From: Deltaproteobacteria bacterium
GTDB lineage: Bacteria > Desulfobacterota > Desulfovibrionia > Desulfovibrionales > Desulfovibrionaceae
Direction: 5' to 3'
NCBI GenBank assembly: GCA_020861205.1
Contig: JAJBSY010000316.1
Span: forward strand, 1 to 6,524
Length of the DNA stretch: 6,524 bases
Part shown: piece by piece, positions 1 through 4,824 of the stretch
Layout of the letters: each line of letters starts with the position of its first letter
How positions within the stretch are numbered: position 1 is the first letter of the stretch
Notes under the pieces: generated by a model
Told to the model about the DNA's origin: nothing
Databases searched by the model: none
What the model saw: the letters and a program-made list of their open reading frames with translations, nothing else
Position numbers and translations under genes: made by a program

Positions 1-2
1 TT

Positions 3-2156
3 GCAAACCTGGTGGCCTCGGGAGTCCCCGCGTCCAAAATCCTGCTGCTGACATTCACCCGCAAGGCCGCCCGCGAAATGCTGGAGCGCGCCGAGCGGCT
101 GGTTGTGCGCAGCGGCGCCGCGCACATTTCCCTAGCCGGCGTCCAGGGGGGGACCTTTCACGCCTTTGCGTATTCCGTTCTGCGGACGTTCAAACCCGTG
201 GGGTTCGAGCGCGCCGCCACGGTGATGGACGCGGCGGACATGCTTTCCGCCCTCCAGGTCTGCAAAAGCGACCTGGGCATCGGCGGCAAGGGGGACAAAT
301 CATTCCCGAAAACCCAGACGATTTTGGGGTATATCAGCAAGTGCCGCAACCGCGAACAGGATCTGGAAACCCTGCTTATGCGAGAGGCGCCGCATCTCTT
401 CCCCTACGCGCCGGACATGCAGATACTGGCCGCCGCGTATGCGGCGTTCAAACGGGACAAAAGCCTGCTGGATTACGACGACCTGTTGTTCGAGCTGGAA
501 CTGCTTCTCAACACCAACCGCGACGCTCTCGCGTGGTGCTGGCGCAAGCACAGCCACATCATGATCGACGAATACCAGGACACCAACCTCGTCCAGGCCC
601 GGCTGGCCGCGCTGCTTTCCGGATTTTCACCGGGGGCCTTCGGAGACGGGGAAAGCCGGCCCGACGCGCCGCGCGGCGGCGGGAACATCATGGTCGTGGG
701 AGACGACGCCCAGTCCATTTATGCGTTTCGCGGGGCGGACGTCCGCAACATCCGGGATTTTCCGCGCCTGTTTCCGGGCACCCGTCTTATCCGGCTGGAG
801 GAGAATTACCGCTCCACCCAGCCGGTGCTCGATCTTGCCAACGCCGTCCTGGAAGGCGCTTCCGAAGGGTACAGAAAACACCTGTTCACCGAGCGGAAGG
901 GCGGCGCGCTGCCGCAGGTGATCCGGCCCCGGTCGGACCTTTCCCAGGCCAATGTTGTGGCGCAACGCGTCACGGAACTGCTGGCCGTTTACCCGGCGCA
1001 CGAAATCGCGGTGCTTTTCCGGGCCGGGTACCAAAGTTATCACCTGGAAATCCAACTGGCCCGTCTCGGCATCCGGTTCTCCAAGTATGGCGGCATCCGC
1101 TATACCGAAGCGGCCCACGTCAAGGACGCGGTGAGCTTCGCCCGCCTGGCCGTGAATTCGCTGGATTTTACGGCGTTTCAGCGCATGGCCTCCCTTACCA
1201 AGGGAATCGGCGCGAAAACCTGCCGCAAACTCTACGAGGCGCTGCGCCTTTCCGATACCGGGACCGTGGAGAAGGCCGCCAAAAAATACCCGGATTTCGG
1301 GGCGGACATAGCCTTCGTTGATTCGCTTCGTTTGCGCCGCCTTACGCCCGAGGCGCTTTTCGGGGAGATCATCGCCCACTACACCCCGAAATTGCAGGAA
1401 CTCTACCCGGACGATTACCCCAAACGGTTGCAAGGCCTGGAGCAACTCGCCCAGATAGCGGCGTCATACGCGGACCTGGATCTTTTCATCAGCGACCTTT
1501 CCCTGGATGATCCCTTTGAGGGGGAGGGCGAGCGCGAGCACGTGACGCTTTCCACCATTCATTCGGCGAAAGGGTTGGAGTGGTCGGCGGTCATCATCAT
1601 CGATCTCGTGGAGGAACGGTTCCCCTCCCGGCACGCGTTGCAGCGCCAGGAGGACCTGGAAGAGGAACGCCGCCTCATGTACGTGGCCGTGACCCGGGCG
1701 AAGGAGTACCTGGGGCTGTGCGTGCCCGCCACCCTGTACAACCGGGGCAGCGCCGCGACCGTGCCGGCCGATCCCAGCCCCTTCGTGCGGATCGTTCCCT
1801 CCTCTTTGTACGAGGAATGGCTGGAAGGGTTCACGGGCCTCGCCAAACGGCCTATGTTCGCCCCGTCGCAGGAAATCGTCCGCCGGTCGCCCTTTGACGC
1901 GCCCGATGGGGACGAGGAGAGCCGGCCGACCCGGAGCCGCAAGGCGGATGCGGCGCGGGCGGGCGCGGGGGAGGAAGCCGCTTCGGCCGGGATTATTTCG
2001 CCTTTGCAGCAGGGCGAAAGCGGCTACTGCCGCCACAAGGTCTTCGGGCGGGGGAAAATCGTGCAGTTCCTGCCACCCGACAAGTATCGGGTGAACTTTC
2101 CGGGCATGGGGCTCAAAGTCATCATGGGCGCATACCTGGAGATGGAAAAAGACTGA
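3..2156 (+). CDS. UvrD/PcrA/Rep-type superfamily 1 ATP-dependent DNA helicase, 5'-truncated by the window
   Basis: Likely a 3'-to-5' DNA helicase of repair or replication-restart type. Reading from nt 3 gives 717 residues and stops at TGA 2154-2156. The frame is open to the window edge, and the Walker A motif expected before motif Ia is missing, so the true start lies upstream; the GTG at 12 is internal. Visible motifs: Ia TFTRKAAREM (17-26), Ib GTFHAF (50-55), II DEYQD (189-193, Walker B), III VVGDDAQSIYAFRG (231-244), IV ENYRST (267-272), V STIHSAKGLEW (517-527), VI RRLMYVAVTRAKEY (556-569, arginine finger). The C-terminus VFGRGKIVQF... (680-714) looks like the Tudor-like tail of UvrD/PcrA, joined by a charged, Ala-rich linker (about 630-675). 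A short Gly/Arg/Pro-rich insert lies between motifs II and III (about 205-226). Family membership is firm; whether it is UvrD, PcrA or a Rep-like paralogue cannot be decided here. No gene is coupled downstream. Confidence 0.95.
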   Translation, partial: ANLVASGVPASKILLLTFTRKAAREMLERAERLVVRSGAAHISLAGVQGGTFHAFAYSVLRTFKPVGFERAATVMDAADMLSALQVCKSDLGIGGKGDKSFPKTQTILGYISKCRNREQDLETLLMREAPHLFPYAPDMQILAAAYAAFKRDKSLLDYDDLLFELELLLNTNRDALAWCWRKHSHIMIDEYQDTNLVQARLAALLSGFSPGAFGDGESRPDAPRGGGNIMVVGDDAQSIYAFRGADVRNIRDFPRLFPGTRLIRLEENYRSTQPVLDLANAVLEGASEGYRKHLFTERKGGALPQVIRPRSDLSQANVVAQRVTELLAVYPAHEIAVLFRAGYQSYHLEIQLARLGIRFSKYGGIRYTEAAHVKDAVSFARLAVNSLDFTAFQRMASLTKGIGAKTCRKLYEALRLSDTGTVEKAAKKYPDFGADIAFVDSLRLRRLTPEALFGEIIAHYTPKLQELYPDDYPKRLQGLEQLAQIAASYADLDLFISDLSLDDPFEGEGEREHVTLSTIHSAKGLEWSAVIIIDLVEERFPSRHALQRQEDLEEERRLMYVAVTRAKEYLGLCVPATLYNRGSAATVPADPSPFVRIVPSSLYEEWLEGFTGLAKRPMFAPSQEIVRRSPFDAPDGDEESRPTRSRKADAARAGAGEEAASAGIISPLQQGESGYCRHKVFGRGKIVQFLPPDKYRVNFPGMGLKVIMGAYLEMEKD

Positions 2157-2160
2157 CCGT

Positions 2161-2194
2161 CCGGCGCGCGGGTTTTTTCCGCCCGCCGCGCCGG
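2161..2194 (+). terminator. GC-rich hairpin just after the helicase stop, possible terminator
   Basis: It begins 4 nt after the helicase TGA. The left arm CCGGCGCGCGGG (2161-2172) pairs with the right arm CCCGCCGCGCCGG (2182-2194), with one bulged C; the loop contains six T. The T-run is in the loop and not after the stem, so this is not a canonical intrinsic terminator, and its role as one is inferred from position. Just downstream, CCTTCCTCGT (2196-2205) has a perfect 10-bp inverted partner, ACGAGGAAGG (2261-2270), which could form a larger outer structure. Confidence 0.35.
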
Positions 2195-2287
2195 TCCTTC
2201 CTCGTGCCCGTCCTTCCTGTGCGCCGGGCGGCGGTCGGTAGTGCATCAATGTGACTGCAGACGAGGAAGGCTAGTTCGCACGGGGCG

Positions 2288-2400
2288 ATGTGTATCAAGA
2301 CTTACATGAGCTTCGCGCTGGAGGAGCCTGAGAGTATCAGGCAAATCAAGGCGTTACCCGGCGGCCTTGCCTGATGCCGGGCGAAAGGATACAAACACAT
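2288..2400 (+). promoter_or_regulatory. Foldable leader region upstream of the response-regulator gene
   Basis: Several complementary segments sit in the 150 nt ahead of the regulator start. ATGTG-TATC (2288-2296) can pair with GATA (2388-2391) and CACAT (2396-2400), leaving a CAAA bulge, which would close the region. Inside, GCCTGA (2326-2331) pairs with TCAGGC (2337-2342). The overlapping ATCAGGCAA (2336-2344) pairs perfectly with TTGCCTGAT (2367-2375), so these two hairpins exclude each other. CCCGGC (2357-2362) can also pair with GCCGGG (2376-2381). A GGAGGAG (2320-2326) resembles a strong Shine-Dalgarno but no start codon follows at a useful distance. It matches no riboswitch class I know. 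Whether it is transcribed is unknown, since I found no convincing sigma-70 promoter here. Confidence 0.35.
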
Positions 2401-2441
2401 ACAGCCTTCTTTGGGCAAATTCCCGGATTTTTGGAGCCGTT

Positions 2442-3914
2442 ATGCGCATCATGGTTGTGGACGACAACGATCAGAGCCTGCAGAGCCTGAGCCTCGTGCT
2501 CGGCGACCTGGGGCACGACGTCCGCGCCTTCTCCGATCCCGTAGCGGCCTTTGAGGTCGCCACCAACGCCTTTTACCCGCTCATCATTACCGATATCCGG
2601 ATGCCCGGCATGGACGGGATGGAACTCCTGACCAGGCTCAAGGAACACGAGCTCGCCAAGGACAGCGACATCGTCCTCATTACCGGGCACGGCGACATGC
2701 AAACCGCCATCGACGCGCTGCGTCGCGGCGCTTACGACTACCTGAACAAGCCCATCAACGCGCGGGAACTCGCCGCCGTGGTCGACCGCTGCGTGGAGCA
2801 CCAGGCCCTGCGGCTGGAAAACCTGGAACTGAAGACCAGGATGGAGGAAAAGGTCGCCGAAGCCACGCGGGACGTGGTGAAAAGCCTGGAAGAAGTCAAA
2901 GTTCATCTGCGGCAGGTGACGGGCATCGGGGAGATCGTCGCGAACGCGCCGCCCATGCGGCGCCTGGTGGAGGAGGCGCTGATCATCCACGCCAACCCGT
3001 CGGTCCCGGTCCTCATCGAAGGGGAAACCGGCACGGGCAAGGAGGTCGTCGCCCGGCTGGTCCACCATGGGGAGACCGTTTCCCCCGAGCCGTTCATCGC
3101 GATCAACTGCGCCGCCATCCCGCACGAGTTGTTTGAAAGCGAGCTGTTCGGGCACGAGCCCGGCGCGTTTACGGGCAGCCGGGCCGGAGGCGCGCCCGGC
3201 AAGCTTGAGGCGGCGGGGGGCGGCACGATTTTTCTGGATGAGGTGGCGGAGCTTCCCCTGACGCTCCAGCCGAAATTGCTGCGGGTTCTGGAAGAACGCA
3301 TCTTTTACCGCCTCGGCGGGGTGAAAAAGCGGACCTTTTCCGCGCGCGTCATCTGCGCGGCCAACCGCGACCTTTCGGACATGGTGGAGAAGGGTCTTTT
3401 CCGGCGCGATCTGTACCATCGCCTGCGGGTGGGGCACTTGCGGATCATCCCTCTGCGCGAACGCGGCGAGGACATCGTAACCCTGGCGGAAATGGTGCTG
3501 CAGCGGGAAACCGAGCGCAAGAAGAAACGGTTCCGGGGTATCAGCGCGGACGCCATGCGGCTCCTGCGCACGTATCCCTGGCCCGGTAACGTGCGCGAGA
3601 TGGAGAATACGATCGAACGGGCGGTGCTTATGCACGACGGCGAATACCTGCTGCCGGAACATTTGCACTTCGCCTCTCCCGACGGGGAAAAAGCGGATGC
3701 CGCCCTGCCGTCGGACGCCACCGTTGCAGCGCGGATACCCTTCGGCAAAAACGGCTGGATACACTTGCCCGACGCGCCCTTCTCGCTGGACTCCCTGACC
3801 GACGCCGTCATCCGCCGGGCTTTGGACCGTATTCACGGAAACAAAAGCAAGGCGGCCTCTTTCCTGGGCGTTTCACGGTACGCGTTGCACAGGCGGCTGT
3901 CCGGAAAACAATGA
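2442..3914 (+). CDS. Sigma-54-dependent response regulator, NtrC family (REC - AAA+ - Fis-type HTH)
   Basis: A complete 490-aa bacterial enhancer-binding protein: phosphorylated by a partner kinase, it would bind upstream sites and remodel sigma-54 RNA polymerase using ATP. The ATG at 2442 was chosen because GGAG (2433-2436) lies 5 nt before it and the receiver domain begins at once (MRIMVVDDN); a TTG 75 nt upstream is in frame but poorer. REC domain: D7/D8, phospho-acceptor D51, T81, K103. A helical, charged linker (about 115-160) resembles a signalling coiled coil. AAA+ domain: Walker A GETGTGKE (194-201), GAFTGS (241-246; usual form GAFTGA, with the sigma-54-contacting F and T kept), Walker B GGTIFLDE (260-267), arginine-finger region FRRDLYHRL (320-328), sensor 2 WPGNVRE (380-386). 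A C-terminal Fis-type HTH spans about 450-488. No kinase is adjacent. Candidate binding sites begin at the base after its stop codon and precede two sigma-54 promoters, so those sRNA genes are its probable targets (inference). Confidence 0.95.
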   Translation: MRIMVVDDNDQSLQSLSLVLGDLGHDVRAFSDPVAAFEVATNAFYPLIITDIRMPGMDGMELLTRLKEHELAKDSDIVLITGHGDMQTAIDALRRGAYDYLNKPINARELAAVVDRCVEHQALRLENLELKTRMEEKVAEATRDVVKSLEEVKVHLRQVTGIGEIVANAPPMRRLVEEALIIHANPSVPVLIEGETGTGKEVVARLVHHGETVSPEPFIAINCAAIPHELFESELFGHEPGAFTGSRAGGAPGKLEAAGGGTIFLDEVAELPLTLQPKLLRVLEERIFYRLGGVKKRTFSARVICAANRDLSDMVEKGLFRRDLYHRLRVGHLRIIPLRERGEDIVTLAEMVLQRETERKKKRFRGISADAMRLLRTYPWPGNVREMENTIERAVLMHDGEYLLPEHLHFASPDGEKADAALPSDATVAARIPFGKNGWIHLPDAPFSLDSLTDAVIRRALDRIHGNKSKAASFLGVSRYALHRRLSGKQ

Positions 3915-3945
3915 GCGGTTTCGCACAGCGGGCGGAATCGCACGT
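3915..3945 (-). promoter_or_regulatory. Upstream activator site for sRNA 1: two dyad operators
   Basis: Read on the minus strand, it contains GTGCGATTCCGC (3943-3932) and GTGCGAAACCGC (3926-3915), starting 17 bp apart. Both fit an imperfect dyad, GTGCGA-WW-YCGCNC. The block is a near-copy, inverted, of the one at 4227-4257: 27 of 31 positions match, including a perfect 16-bp core at 3930-3945. It starts immediately after the regulator's stop codon, and its centre lies about 136 bp before the -12 element of promoter 1, a normal distance for an enhancer site of a sigma-54 activator. That the upstream regulator binds here is inferred. Nothing else of note was seen between 3946 and 4052 apart from a small hairpin, ATGAC/GTCAT, at 4031-4046. 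Confidence 0.7.
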
Positions 3946-4052
3946 TCGAAAACGCTCACATACCCCGGCCAGTTGCGTTGCAAAGTTGGCGGATGTCTAT
4001 AAAGTCGTTTCTGGCCCAAGGTATTTCTTGATGACCTTCCTGTCATGATTTC

Positions 4053-4068
4053 TGGCACGCATATTGCT
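4053..4068 (+). promoter_or_regulatory. Sigma-54 promoter of sRNA 1
   Basis: TGGCAC (4053-4058), five bases, then TTGCT (4064-4068) is a perfect match to the sigma-54 consensus TGGCAC-N5-TTGCW, with the invariant GG and GC ten bases apart. The start site is expected near 4078-4080, directly before the first hairpin of the RNA. The same element recurs 319 bp downstream, with the same 17-nt distance from the TTGC to an ACGT at the RNA's 5' end. Confidence 0.9.
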
Positions 4069-4078
4069 ATATTGAATA

Positions 4079-4203
4079 TAACGTATGCGACTCCCCCTCG
4101 CATGGGCCATCCCCCTATATGGTCTTCACGTTACTATGAACCATTCCCCCAACGGTTCATCCCCCACACGAACCCCCGGAACCCCCTTCCGGGGGTTCGT
4201 GTG
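4079..4203 (+). ncRNA. sRNA copy 1: sigma-54-driven RNA with four C-loop hairpins
   Basis: A predicted RNA of about 125 nt. Hairpin 1: ATGCGA/TCGCAT (4085-4090, 4098-4103), loop CTCCCCC. Hairpin 2: GGGCCAT with ATGGTCT (4104-4110, 4119-4125), including G-U pairs, loop CCCCCTAT. Hairpin 3: ATGAACC/GGTTCAT (4136-4142, 4154-4160), loop ATTCCCCCAAC. Hairpin 4: a perfect 17-bp stem (4165-4181, 4187-4203), loop CCCCC. AACGT (4080-4084) could pair with ACGTT (4128-4132), enclosing hairpins 1 and 2. An ATG in hairpin 3 opens a frame, but the matching frame in copy 2 is shifted by indels, so coding is unlikely. By analogy with known C-rich-loop regulatory RNAs, it may pair with G-rich ribosome-binding sites; no target is shown. 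I do not recognise a named family. Confidence 0.82.
4165..4203 (+). terminator. Perfect 17-bp 3' hairpin of sRNA 1
   Basis: CACACGAACCCCCGGAA (4165-4181) is fully complementary to 4187-4203, with a CCCCC loop. Its place at the 3' end of the conserved unit suggests a terminator or a 3' stability element. It is followed by TTGTGG and not a U-tract; the nearest T-run is TTTTT at 4221-4225, 18 nt past the stem. Termination is therefore inferred from position, and the true 3' end may lie further on. Confidence 0.55.
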
Positions 4204-4226
4204 TTGTGGAGGCGTGATGGTTTTTG

Positions 4227-4259
4227 ACGTGCGATTCCGCCCTATGTGTGAAATCGCAC
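4227..4259 (+). promoter_or_regulatory. Upstream activator site for sRNA 2: two dyad operators
   Basis: GTGCGATTCCGC (4229-4240) and GTGTGAAATCGCAC (4246-4259) start 17 bp apart. The second is a near-perfect dyad of the form GTGCGA-WW-TCGCAC. The block is the inverted equivalent of 3915-3945, and its centre lies about 143 bp before the -12 element of promoter 2, close to the 136 bp seen for promoter 1. A weaker half-site, AAACCGCAC, follows at 4265-4273. TATGTGTG/CACACATA (4243-4250, 4257-4264) is also a perfect 8-bp inverted repeat, which could form a hairpin or reflect dimer binding. Confidence 0.7.
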
Positions 4260-4371
4260 ACATAAAACCGCACACTCCATGGTGCGCATGGGATGTGCCC
4301 GGATAGTCGCCCTTTGAAATAACCATTTGTTTTTATAGATGTTTTGTATTATTTCCGCCGGGAGTTGCACT
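4260..4371. other. Spacer between activator site 2 and promoter 2
   Basis: No gene is supported. The segment about 4314-4362 is clearly AT-rich against a GC-rich background (for example TTTGTTTTTATAG at 4326-4338). That suits DNA bending or looping between the activator site and the sigma-54 promoter, but I found no good IHF consensus. Confidence 0.4.
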
Positions 4372-4387
4372 TGGCACGCGTATTGCT
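4372..4387 (+). promoter_or_regulatory. Sigma-54 promoter of sRNA 2
   Basis: TGGCAC (4372-4377), five bases, then TTGCT (4383-4387) is a second perfect match to TGGCAC-N5-TTGCW. The start is expected near 4397-4399. The N5 (GCGTA) differs from that of promoter 1 (GCATA) by one base, whereas flanking bases on both sides have diverged, so the promoter appears to be held by selection. Confidence 0.9.
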
Positions 4388-4397
4388 AAAGACATGA

Positions 4398-4525
4398 CAA
4401 CGTGATGCGATTCCCCTCGCATCGGCCATTCTCCCCCAATATGGCCTTCACGTACCATGAACCATCCCCCTAAACGGTTCATCCCCCACACGAACCCCCG
4501 GATTCCCCTTCCGGGGGTTCGTGTG
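4398..4525 (+). ncRNA. sRNA copy 2: sigma-54-driven RNA with four C-loop hairpins
   Basis: A predicted RNA of about 128 nt, paralogue of the RNA at 4079-4203. Hairpin 1: GATGCGA/TCGCATC (4404-4410, 4417-4423), loop TTCCCC. Hairpin 2: GGCCAT/ATGGCC (4424-4429, 4441-4446), loop TCTCCCCCAAT. Hairpin 3: ATGAACC/GGTTCAT (4457-4463, 4476-4482), loop ATCCCCCTAAAC. Hairpin 4: a 16-bp stem (4487-4502, 4510-4525), loop TTCCCCT. Against copy 1, T-G at the base of hairpin 1 becomes G-C, and G-U in hairpin 2 becomes G-C, as expected of a conserved RNA fold. C-runs persist in every loop while surrounding loop bases change, pointing to the C-run as the functional part. Two copies may give redundancy or dose control, as with Qrr sRNAs; that is inference. 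Confidence 0.82.
4487..4525 (+). terminator. 16-bp 3' hairpin of sRNA 2
   Basis: CACACGAACCCCCGGA (4487-4502) is fully complementary to 4510-4525, with loop TTCCCCT. The outer 16 bp are identical to copy 1. As there, TTGTGG follows and no U-tract, so its terminator role rests on position and conservation. Confidence 0.55.
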
Positions 4526-4531
4526 TTGTGG

Positions 4532-4824
4532 CGCGCCGCGCGTGATGCTACTCAGGCTCGTGCCGCGCGAAGCCATGGATATCGTGATGCACAGAGCTCC
4601 GCAGGGTACTCGCCCCGTCTGAAGGCATATGAGGCACTGCCTGCGGTAGAGCCGTTTTTGCGGGCTCAAATTTATACTTACCTTAGAAATACTTGCCCAA
4701 AACGCCGCATCGTCGTATCCCTCGAAGAGCCGGGCGTGAAATAACGCCGGAGGCGTCGTACACTATTTGTGCCGGCCGAATCCGGATTTCTCGATTCAGG
4801 GCGGCGGATTGCGAGAGGAACCGT
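4532..4824. other. Gene-less region between sRNA 2 and the transglycosylase gene
   Basis: I see no convincing gene. An open frame crosses from within sRNA 2 to 4744 but has no ribosome-binding site. A weak hairpin, GAGCC/GGCTC (4649-4653, 4663-4667), is followed by AAATTT and could be a back-up terminator for sRNA 2. ACGCC-GGA-GGCGT (4744-4756) is a small 5-bp hairpin. TACACT (4758-4763) could be a -10 box for the next gene, but no matching -35 is evident. The only firm signal is the ribosome-binding site AGAGGA at 4814-4819. Confidence 0.5.

Larger units (their letters stand above)
4053..4531 (+). repeat. Tandem direct duplication of promoter plus sRNA gene (two units, period about 319 bp)
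   Basis: Unit 1 is 4053-4209 and unit 2 is 4372-4531. Both run in the same order: sigma-54 promoter, ACGT 5' end, hairpins 1-4, TTGTGG. The last 56 nt (4154-4209 and 4476-4531) differ at only two positions. Loops and linkers of hairpins 1-3 have small indels and substitutions, while their stems keep pairing. The spacer (4210-4371) is not repeated in direct orientation, but it contains an inverted copy of the activator site found before unit 1. This is a duplicated gene pair and not a transposon: I see no transposase or terminal repeats. Confidence 0.88.

Noticed and set aside
2274..2281. GTGCGAAC half-site (minus strand) upstream of the regulator gene, suggesting autoregulation
   Set aside because: Only one arm of the dyad is present, with no sigma-54 promoter nearby; it is easily chance.
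2288..2374. Possible 28-codon leader peptide (MCIKTYMSF...)
   Set aside because: No proper ribosome-binding site at the needed distance and no coding signature; the region is better described as a foldable leader.
2346..3836. 496-codon open frame on the minus strand opposite the response regulator
   Set aside because: The plus strand has every expected response-regulator motif; the reverse frame is an antisense product of high GC, with no recognisable domain.
4285..4300. Sigma-54-like element on the minus strand (GGGCAC-N5-ATGCG) that would drive antisense RNA with GGA-containing loops resembling CsrA decoys
   Set aside because: Three mismatches to the consensus, including in the -12 part, against two perfect plus-strand promoters. 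The G-loop reading on the minus strand is therefore less likely.
4085..4306. Open frame of 73 codons across sRNA 1
   Set aside because: No ribosome-binding site; it runs through hairpins and the activator site, and it is not conserved in copy 2.
4053..4531. CRISPR array or insertion sequence as explanation for the repeats
   Set aside because: Only two units with a 319-bp period, no short regular spacers, no cas or transposase genes, and no terminal inverted repeats or target duplications.
4631..4646. Third sigma-54 promoter (AGGCAC...) after sRNA 2
   Set aside because: The GG to GC spacing is wrong and no third RNA copy follows.
4457..4744. Open frame of 95 codons starting inside sRNA 2
   Set aside because: It starts at the ATG in the hairpin-3 stem with no ribosome-binding site. 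The equivalent frame in copy 1 is shifted by indels, giving a different peptide.
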